Origin: Corythucha ciliata
Lineage: Eukaryota > Arthropoda > Insecta > Hemiptera > Tingidae
Assembly: GCA_038030265.1 (NCBI GenBank)
Contig: CM075941.1
Coordinates: 20,026,001 to 20,090,000 of the forward strand
Reading direction: 5' to 3'
DNA length: 64,000 bases
This document shows, one piece after another, positions 55,901-64,000 of this stretch; positions within the stretch are counted from its first letter, which is position 1, and each line of letters starts with the position of its first letter. The notes under the pieces are model-generated. The model was not told where the DNA came from. It did no database searches and was given only the letters and a program-made list of their open reading frames with translations. The translations under genes were made by a program, and so were the position numbers.

Positions 55901-58883
55901 TTCCATGGAACCGGTCTCATCTACATACTACCAAGCAACAAACGCCGTCTTACAAGATACGTTGTTTTTTGGCGTTTATAATACAGTCTTGTTCAATAAC
56001 AGTTCCAAGTTCAAGTCTGTGCTTGAAAAAAATAATAGTGTTGGGTGCTGATGTGAGGTGAGGCCGAATAGGAAACGTGTTATTAACAATAATTAAACGG
56101 CAATAGTCATAAAAAAAAAAAAAAAAACTTTGGCTCCTATAAGCCAGCTGCTTTTGACGTATCCAGGTAGGAAGTCTAGACGCCAGGGCAGTGGCTTCGT
56201 GCTTAATTAAATAATTTCTGTTTCTGGTTTTCGCTGAAACTCTAGATGGGGGGGGGGGTGCATTAAAAAAGGAACTTTTAAAAGGGAGGAGTATGTTTTG
56301 CCTGCCTTGAATTCTCGATTCGCACTCCTGTGCCCTGACCACTCATCAACATTGAACTCGCATTACCAAAGGATTGCAAGGAGCAGTTGATAGAAGGGAG
56401 AAAAAGAATCGAGGAGACAACACTCCTTTACCCGATGGCATTCCACGTATTTTTTTTTTTTTTTAAGCAAACGACCCCTTAGGGTGAGACAGGCGTGAGT
56501 GTGATTGTAGAAGGTATAAGTGAAAACAAAGGCGCTAAGGTCAAAAGGGTAAACAAGAAAATAAGTGGAGATCGCCGTAGCCTGCCAACTGACAATCGGA
56601 TCTCCTATTACCACGTCAAGTTCTGCCAAAGTATTAAAACAACTCCCAAGTGGTTTTCCATTTATTTCAAATAGAAAAGGCTAAAATCGATTTAGGGGGG
56701 GGGGGGACTATTCGTACAAAAATAGGGTTTCACAGCATTAGCTGCAGAGAACCAAAGCCGGGGGAAAAAATTGACACAGTTATTTCACGCTTTCGGAGTA
56801 TCAAGTGGAAAGGGCTGGGGCAAAGCGAACCGCTCACTCTTAAAGAGCTGATAATTTTCAGGGACAAATGGACACGAATAGACGTATATGTACAGAGGCC
56901 AATCGATCTTGATCAAATCACATCGTACGGCGTTTTTCAAGTCAGTTTCTAGACAGAAAATCCAGAATATAGAAGCGATATCCTGTTCTCACTTATTGCC
57001 GATCTTCCTGCACTCTTCACGAATACCGTAGGCTATGGTCCATGTTCCATAAAAACGCGGTTTTTGTGCATTCTCGTGAGAAACGTCAGTGGTAACATGA
57101 AATGTGAACACGCCAAAAGGAAGGTTAGAAGACGGAGAAGATTTGTGATACATCGAAAGTCTGTTGAGGAAGCCGTTTGGGTACAGCGACTTTTCGTAAA
57201 ACGGGCAAATTTTGGAGGCCACGTAAATTTATGAAAAAAAGGCCAGATTTCTGGGTGTTGACGATTATTTCAAGCAATAAAATGGCCTCTATCCTAAAGA
57301 AAATGTGCGATGCAAGCCGAGAAATTGCGAATTTTTTGAAGCAAGCATTGGTTACTTTTTTAAACGAAAACAAAATCAAAACTCCCAAACTGATCGACGT
57401 AGGACACTTCCGAAGGTACCATTTTACTCCACTTTTAACGTAGTTTTACTCAAAAATGTTAGTCACACTTATACGGATCCACCCTGTATAATACGAGCAG
57501 TCAAGAGCAGACTCAACCGACTTTGCGATGGGCCCATTACATTAGTGTTTTTTGCTGTGATATCGAACGTCAATTTCAAAATTAACTTGCTTTGCTGCTC
57601 TAGGGTGAGCATTCAGGAGCAAAGGACTGCAGGTGACGTCAGTGGAGACCCCTCCAGACAGATGAGCAGGGGGATATCTGCGGCACCTATTAGTAGAGTT
57701 TAGTCACCTTGGAAAAGGACAGGTAGAAATGATCTGCTCCATGGTAGATTTTTGTGCAAATGAAAAACGCTATTATATTTAAAAGCTTGTTAAATTTAAC
57801 TATTTTCATCGCAGACCCCCCCCCCCCTGTCACATCGCCCAGGGACCTGCAGGGTATAGATTCGCCACTGTTGTCTATTCCCAGCAATTTCTGATAAGCC
57901 CTACGTCAACCTTATACGTCAACGATGGCGATAGATTGGAAAAATATAGTAATAATGAAAGCCGTCGACTTGCGGAGAACGAGAGGTAACCTAGGCTCTC
58001 CCCACCAAAAGACCTCACACCAGTAAAAATGTCGGCTTCAAAAATAACCCTTTTTTAAAAACCCTCACTCACCCCTCCCCCAGTATTGTCATCTCGATTA
58101 ATATGGAAATTTATGTCTCGCTTTTCCAATGAATATTCGGAAATTCATTTCATCGATCTCGTTTACCCCCCTCCTCCACCCCTTGACCAGCCTATCTTTC
58201 ACTACATTCTAAGTAACCATAATGACGAGGGGGAGATTTTTTGCTGGAAAGAAACACCGGCGGTGGTGAAGGGGAAAAGAGAAATGTTTTAATGCAAATC
58301 TCAGTCACTCTGCGAACAGATTAAAATTTACAGTGAATCAAGGATAAATTATACAATTTTTGAAGTGTTTCACTGAGAGAGAGAGAGAGAGAAAAAAAAA
58401 AAGATTGACGAAGGGAGGAGGAGACCAAGAAAGAAAGGGTGCGTCAGCTTTCAAGTGCTTTATGGATGCAATTAAACTCGGTAATTAGACTCATAAATAT
58501 TTCTTAACCTCCCTAGAACAAAGTCCAAGAATGAGATGGTTGATGGGGGGGGGGGACGTTAGACTTACTAGGGTTATTCTATTCCAAATGGACCTTGACT
58601 TTCAAGAAGAAACAAGTTTTCTACCTACTCGCCAGTATTGTTGATTTTTTGTTGTTATCCCCTTCAATGATAAGGTGACGAAGAGAAGAAGGGGGAGGGA
58701 GTGAATCCTTTGCCATTCAAATGGTAATTTGGGTTCCAAGTTTTCATGTTCAAAATATGAATAATATGAGCGAGTTTTGAGAGAGAAAAAGTTTAATAAA
58801 GCGGAATTTGTACGAAAATCATTTAGTCCAATATTCGCTGGTATTTCAATTCGCGCGTATTTTTCTCTACACATACCCTAAAA
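52901..58883. other. Unique-looking DNA, no gene recognised
   Basis: The block contains an A tract at about 56109-56127, G/C runs near 53829, 54065, 56249, 56694, 57816-57827 and 58547, and a GA tract at 58373-58397. Three places look mildly gene-like (54120-54600, 55443-55550, 56650-57440) and are treated as findings. None has a recognised domain. Confidence 0.5.
58373..58397. repeat. GA microsatellite
   Basis: About ten GA units occur after GTTTCACT and run into an A tract. Confidence 0.9.
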
Positions 58884-58966
58884 CAGGGGTTACCAAAGTT
58901 TTTTGAAAACGACCCTACTTTAAAATTGCAAAAACCTTCGCGACCCTAGGCGAATTTTTGGTTACT
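58884..58966 (+). mobile_element. hAT-like terminal fragment
   Basis: CAGGGGTTACCAAAGTTTTT followed by ACGACCC, CTTTAAAATTGCAAAAACC and TTCGCGACCC matches, as I remember it, the terminal style of hAT elements in animals (CAGGGGTTCnCAAAC, then CGACCC words). The 8 bp to its left are CCCTAAAA. I find no mirrored terminus with this duplication downstream, so it is probably a one-ended relic. Confidence 0.5.
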
Positions 58967-61900
58967 TCGATAATGTTCCGTCATCTTTTTCACCAATTCT
59001 GCGATACTCGGGCGAAACATTTTTAGTTAATGCGCATCGGAGCCAACCGGTTGTGAGCTTTCGTTTTGACCACAACTATACAAAATTGAGAACTCTTCCT
59101 GACAAAGATATATTGCAGAAACCGGCAGAAGGGTATTATATTCTGATTCTGCCACTAAAACGGGATGTTCTCGCTATTGCGCCCGAAATAGTGAAATTGA
59201 CTTTTTCTTTATGCTTTTTTAGATCACACAATTCTAGTTGAAATCCCGGTATTTCCTCTCCAGTAGCAAATCGATTTCTAACCAGCTGTGTTTGCTGAGA
59301 TCAACACTCAGGGTGTACAAAAAGCGACTGGGTAGAGAAAAACCAGTGGCGGGGCACCTCAATTCTGGTCGAATTGACCATTTGCACTTTTCCGAAATTT
59401 CGCTTTGTTTATGAGATATCCGTCATTATCGGATTTTTTCAGAAACAGCTTGTTGCACGCGCAATAATTGCTGCAACGCCAAAAACATTTTTTTTTAAGA
59501 GCCTATTTTTATCCAGTTCAGTCGACATCTACTACGTTTTGAATCAGCTTATTAGCGAGGAAACTAACTTTTCTGACTATCACCAATATGTCTTCTTCAG
59601 TTATTGTTGTTTCGGGGGGTAAATAACGTATAGAAACTATGTCCACCACTCCTCAATACTGCATGACACAATGTCATCTCACAAACAGCTCAGATCAGTC
59701 AGATCTTTCCCTTGTGTAGACTGCCAATAGCTCCAACGATTACTAGAAAAAGTAAAACGCCTGGTATAAACTGTTCGGTTTTCTTTCATTCGAATTTAAT
59801 AGAGTAGGTACCTACCTATAATTACGAGAGTATAAACAAGTGAGCGGAGATTGCACTTACTAAAAGTGCAATCCCTATCCCTCTCGGTGAAGCCTCTTCC
59901 AGCGTTTAGAAATGGGCCACTTTCTCACACATGGGTGAGAATATTACCCTAGTGCGAGAAAATATTTAAAAAATCAAATCTGAAGCCTTCCGACCCATAG
60001 AGTTCAGCTGGTATAAAATAGCCCCCCTCCCTCACGTTGCCTCTCTTTGAAGAATTTTGAGGCCTCTCCAATTTACTATTTCTTCATCCATAGGACTTCT
60101 TGAGGCTAAGGTTTTCGAACCTCTCGTGTCGGCAACTACTTGAACTCGTTCGGAATGAGCAATTTTTCGCTCTCGTATCGTGATATACTAATCTCGCCTT
60201 GTGACAGTGGGAGAAATTCTTGCCTGCCAAATTTTTATTTGTTTCATATTAATTTGTTGTTTTTTTTACCACACATCTCTTACTATTGTACGTGTTCCCC
60301 TTTAACTTCCAAGATGCTCCGAATTACATCGTACCTAAATATCAGACACTAAACTAACGGGTGTCTAATAAGAAAGTACATGTGTACCTACTGCCTACAT
60401 CATTTTTAAAGTAACTCCATGAACGGAATTTATTATGGACGTTATAGCAACCTGCGAATAGAAAGGATCGACAAGGTGCATATTGACGCCCGTAAAATGA
60501 TAACAATGGTTATACAACGGGTCTCTTCCTAGATGTATGCGTGAGATACACAAGCCACACTCTCATAACCCGACCCAGAACACGTGCTTTCCTACATTTG
60601 AGTGACACATTCTTCCCCTTGCCCATGGACGAACTAAATGCCCCTGCCGAGCTCCCGCCCATCAGGTTGTATTTCCCACCATCAGAATGTTATCTTATTG
60701 GCCTTTCCCGTCTCCGCAGCAGAACAAAATTTGCGTTAAATTTTTCATGATTGTGAATATGACCTAAGCAATTTCATCTAATATGAAATAATGAATTCCA
60801 GTTTCACACAGTACCTATTAAAATATCTTTAATAAATCCAGTTATTCTGATTAATTTGAACACATATATCAACCCTCGTTGATTAAATGCCGCCTCTGTC
60901 TCTTCTTTTTATACTCTTTCCATTTGATTAATCCGTTTTCTTGCCGTCTAACGCATATATCTCATCAATGGGCATCAGAATTTCACCGTTTGTGTTATCG
61001 AAGGAGTATAAAAAAAGGGGTATTAATCTCATCACCCGGAAAGAAGAAATTAGGTGAAGCGGGGCCCTCCCATAGTGTCGCAAAAATTAGTTGCAGGAAT
61101 TAAGATATTGCAAGACATATAGCGTCTAAAAATAAAACGTATTTCAATAAATCATTTCAAGCTCTGATTAGTCCTACTTGTAGATGAAAGAAGGAGTATG
61201 GGCGGGTTTTATTCTTCTTCTGCCTCTCAACCGCCGGTCTTCCATTTCTTTCTACCTTGATCCTGGGCTCAGTTTTTTTTTTAAATATATTTTTTATTTC
61301 TTCTTCTTTTCTCCTCACCACCATGCCTCGCCATTTGGTCCACCATAATCCTTTGCTCACTTATTTTTTTTTATATCGTCTCCTCACTCTTCTATGTAGT
61401 ACCGAAAGAGGGATAATGGTTGGTATTATTCATTCCTTTCAGACAATTAAATCAGGCTCTTCTCCAGGCGTGAGGGTTTGAGAGTGAGGAAGGTATAGAT
61501 TGAAGGGGGTTTCCGAAGGCTTTTTGGAGGTTTTAAGAGTGGGGTGGCCCCCTCTCGTACGAATGAGATAAAGGGAAAATGCTGGGCACTTTCGGTCGCT
61601 CACACATTCTGAATACGCACAAAGGCGTATTTCAAGTGTTAACCCTTCAGTGACGCGATTAGAATTTTCGGCGTATTGTAGCCAGAAACCAGAGCCGAAT
61701 ACATCAAACATTTAATAACTAAGAAATTCACACAGCTCTACTTGATAGTTATAGCATGACGATGAGAAACGGGGAGTTTTTGGGAAGGAGAACTAATAAC
61801 CGGATATGTTTTTCCTTTCATTCTTTTTTTCTCTCTCTCCTTTTATCAAAGCTCAGGCAATGACAAAAGAATTGTGTACCTAACCCTCTATAAATATCGC

Positions 61901-61991
61901 TTTCACGATCATAACTAAAATGACGGAGAAACAAAAATTAAGCACCAGAACAACAGGAGGGAAATGATACGCTAGTTTCAACTCGCACGTG

Positions 61992-62036
<45 letters not shown>

Positions 62037-62581
62037 GGGCTACCATCGAGTAGAAAAAAGCAGGGCGCAAAAGATGGAGCGATCCTTCATAACCTTGTCT
62101 GATCACCTGTGAATACCAGCAAATTGAACATTTTTCTCGGTTTCGACAAGTTTAAGTGTGAAACTCAGGAAGTCATTATGTACTACATTAGTCTGTATAT
62201 GTATAAGCCTTTCCAGGAAAGGATGCTAAATGTCCACAATTACTCTACGAAATTCTCTACTAAGGTAAAAAAAGGACATTAAAAGGTTAATGCTAAAGGT
62301 CCGGACAGGAGCATCCAGTGCACATTAGGACGAAAGCCTCCTCAGTCACTAAGCGATTTCCCGAAAGAACCCTTGGGTCAAAGGAGGCATAATGAATCAG
62401 GACCGCCTGTGCAATTACTTACTATAAGGTCCCGGTCAACCACATGCCACATGGCGTTCAAGACCCGTTGAACCCTAAGCTGAGCTTAAAAGCTTGAAGG
62501 CCATGAATCAGGAATGGACTGCCCTTCCCTCGCTCGTTCCTACAAAATTCATATTAGTTTAACATGAAATTAACCAGCAAA
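58967..62581. other. Unique-looking DNA, no gene recognised
   Basis: The block contains a 41 bp poly(A) at 61994-62034, T tracts and TACCTACCTATA near 59810. A CAGTGGCGGGGCACC word at 59345 could be another hAT end but has no partner. Open frames are at most 90 codons. Confidence 0.5.
61994..62034. repeat. Poly(A) tract, 41 bp
   Basis: An uninterrupted A run follows GCACGTGAT and is followed by GTGGGCTACC. Confidence 0.9.
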
Positions 62582-62965
62582 GTTCCGACAGCAGCCTGTC
62601 GGGAAAAGTGCATTTCATTCATGCGACAATCGACTCAAACCTCATAAGTTAGAACGATATCATCGTCATTTTAGGCGTGATATAGAAAGTCAAAATCATA
62701 AAGTCGTGTTTCTTTTTACCGCAGGCCCCTTTTTTGGCACCAACTGAGGGGGAACAAAATGATGAAATTAAAAATGAAACAGAGTCGGTTTGGTTCTTAT
62801 ACGATATGGGAAGGCGGACTCTTGTTAGAGGAGTTATTTGCAATTAAAATCTTTATCCCGGCCTAAATTTCATTCATAATTGATTGATATCGTTCTAATT
62901 TATGAGGTTTGAGTCGATTGTCGCATGAATGAAATGCACTTTTCCCGACAGGCTGCTGTCGGAAC
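62582..62965. mobile_element. MITE with 81 bp terminal inverted repeats, 384 bp
   Basis: The left arm 62582-62662 starts GTTCCGACAGCAGCCTGTCG and the right arm 62885-62965 is its reverse complement with about one mismatch (AAGTTAG against AATTTAG-side). Each arm itself begins with a small palindrome (CGACAG...CTGTCG). The 222 bp interior holds only a 64-codon frame with no motif, so the element is non-autonomous. The flanks are A-rich (CAAA/AAAA), so the duplication could be a short run of A but cannot be fixed. The near-identical arms suggest a young insertion. Confidence 0.85.
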
Positions 62966-63004
62966 AAAACTTTTTTCAGATTACGTTAATTTTCAGATCA
63001 GTTA

Positions 63005-63145
63005 GGCCTGTTTTACACGAGTAAGTTTTGTGTTCAAAAATGTGTTCAATCTGATCACAACCAGACGATTTGAGGCAGGGAACATCTGCCAATTTTTTTC
63101 AAAATGGCTAGTTTGTTCAAAAAACTTACTCGTGTAAAAGGCGCC
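63005..63145. mobile_element. Tourist/Harbinger-like MITE, 141 bp
   Basis: The left end GGCCTGTTTTACACGAGTAA is mirrored by TTACTCGTGTAAAAGGCGCC at the right, with one small indel/substitution patch near the tip. TTA stands on both sides (63002-63004 and 63146-63148). A 3 bp TTA/TAA duplication with a GGCCTGTTT-type tip is the usual look of PIF/Harbinger MITEs. There is no coding capacity. It lies only 39 bp from the 62582-62965 element. Confidence 0.75.
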
Positions 63146-63202
63146 TTACATTAGGTTGAATGTTATGTCACAATTTCACCATTGCGGAATGCGGAGTGCC
63201 TG

Positions 63203-63248
63203 GGTTCAAATCCAAAACAATTTTGTTTTAATTTTTTTTTTTTTTTTT
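63203..63248 (+). other. RNA polymerase III B-box-like word before a T tract
   Basis: GGTTCAAATCC at 63203-63213 fits the B-box consensus GGTTCRANNCC and is followed 18 bp later by a 17 bp T run (63232-63248), which could terminate polymerase III. No matching A box lies at tRNA spacing upstream, where the MITE ends. A second pair, TGGTCCAGTGAG (63363-63374) and GGATTCGGTTCAC (63430-63442), is A/B-box-like but spaced about 67 bp, wider than in a tRNA. These may be remnants of a tRNA-derived SINE. I do not call a tRNA gene. Confidence 0.2.
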
Positions 63249-64000
63249 CTCCCTTTTTGGCCCACCTCAGGATTTTTTACTCAAGATTCATTAGGCTGTA
63301 GGCAAATCAAATAAAAGAAACAGCTCAAAATACAATGTCAATGACATTTTTTGGTAATTGGGTGGTCCAGTGAGGCATAGCGTTCATTTAATAGCTCCCC
63401 TCTGCCGAGAACTCCCCTGCCATATCAACGGATTCGGTTCACAAGGGTCTCATACGAAAGCGCGTTCATTTCTCATTACTCGAGTCAATTTTGGGGGCAA
63501 TTGCAGCAACAGCCGTGCTGCAACAGCCGTTTAGAATTTTCAACTAATTCAAACCCCTCCTTCACACCGTTCCCGTGGACCGATTCATCTGGATCACGAT
63601 CTCGTCCGAGATATTCACGCTTTTGATTTTTAGACCAAATTTGGTTGCCCTAAGTCAAAAATTGCGACCGTGATCGTGCTAACAAGCGGGGGGCTATAAA
63701 TATAAATACATAATATAGCAAATAGAACCGACCTCGGATTCTTGTTCTAGGGGTTCTGAAACGTGAAAAAAAAGTATCACAACCCATATGTGCGACAATC
63801 AGGGCGAGACCAATAGCGCATTTTTTGAATGAAATGCACTACAAGGCGCTTTATTCCCCCTAAAAAATAACATTCTATTGCTCATATGGGCATTTCAACG
63901 CCCATTTCTCTAGAGACTAAAAAAAGAAAACTCGGACCCCCTGAAAAGATGACAATTATTTCCGCATAATTCCTCGCTTCTTTGGGAATTTATCCATCAC
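63249..64000. other. Unique-looking DNA at the right edge, no gene recognised
   Basis: The stretch includes CAACAGCCGT-type short repeats near 63508-63531. At 63790-63799 and 63827-63840 there are two words (TGCGACAATC, GAATGAAATGCACT) shared with the terminal repeats of the 62582-62965 MITE but in a changed relative orientation. No open frame of interest is present. Confidence 0.5.

Noticed and set aside
57478..57500. CCACCCTGTATA word resembling a transposon end (TACAGGGTGG reversed)
   Set aside because: It is a single short word without a partner terminus.
57635..57870. Possible hAT MITE between CAGTGGAGACCCC and GATTCGCCACTG
   Set aside because: The termini match only over CAGTGG and the flanking 8 bp differ, so no insertion is supported.
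59345..59359. CAGTGGCGGGGCACC as a hAT terminus
   Set aside because: No mirrored partner or repeated 8 bp flank was found.
63203..63442. tRNA gene
   Set aside because: The B-box-like words lack an A box at the correct spacing, and no cloverleaf acceptor pairing can be drawn. It was kept only as a weak SINE-remnant note.

Overview
The window looks like non-coding nuclear DNA from an animal, most likely an arthropod. It is AT-rich and stop-dense in all six frames. It carries long poly(A)/poly(T) tracts, many 9-13 bp G or C runs, microsatellites, hAT-, Harbinger-like and TA-flanked miniature inverted-repeat elements (MITEs), and long degenerate arrays of short repeats. A hemipteran such as a whitefly is a guess from general repeat style and is not demonstrated. 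I found no protein gene, tRNA or rRNA that I would defend. The few long open frames lack recognisable domains and are entered only with very low confidence or as rejected.

The main structure is a mosaic of three degenerate repeat families with a period of about 30 bp. R1 joins a TGAAAATGGCTAAACTG block to a CATTCGCGCC block. It occurs forward at 722-1908, 7868-9590, 17138-17860 and 43435-44770, and reversed at 30475-30712 and 32625-33510. R2 joins CGAAATTGGTTTTTTGA to AGGAGCCAAACC. It occurs at 4955-5205, 15605-17046, 21632-22010, 30335-30450, 31165-32015 (reversed), 33543-33840, 37075-37340 (reversed) and 37385-37835. R3 joins GCGGCTAAAATTGAG to AAAAAGCGCTAATT. It occurs at 24475-26645, where a tandem higher-order unit of about 0.5 kb is visible, with a small outpost at 52755-52900. 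R1 and R2 are often adjacent and sometimes flip strand. A fourth element, a CCCTGAC-rich segment ending in a hAT-like CAACCCTG terminus, lies beside four of the six R1 arrays (9775, 30715, 32503, 44817).

Discrete mobile-element candidates are: a foldback cluster at the left edge (1-474); a 973 bp TA-flanked element at 14212-15184 with a smaller MITE nested in it; a 172 bp hAT-type MITE at 15425-15596 with a perfect 8 bp target duplication; a CAAGACC-rich element at about 48790-49350 containing a perfect 26 bp tandem repeat; a hAT terminus at 58884; a 384 bp MITE with 81 bp terminal repeats at 62582-62965; and a 141 bp Tourist/Harbinger-like MITE with TTA duplications at 63005-63145. A run of four hairpins lies at 30828-31048 and a perfect 24 bp hairpin at 8540-8593.

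The intervals between these blocks hold unique-looking AT-rich DNA with homopolymers and microsatellites. A few stretches have a strong 3' splice-site-like sequence followed by open frames (6017, 41099, 54320, 55443). They are recorded as findings because only transcript data could make them exons. The whole window is compatible with intergenic DNA or the inside of a very large intron.
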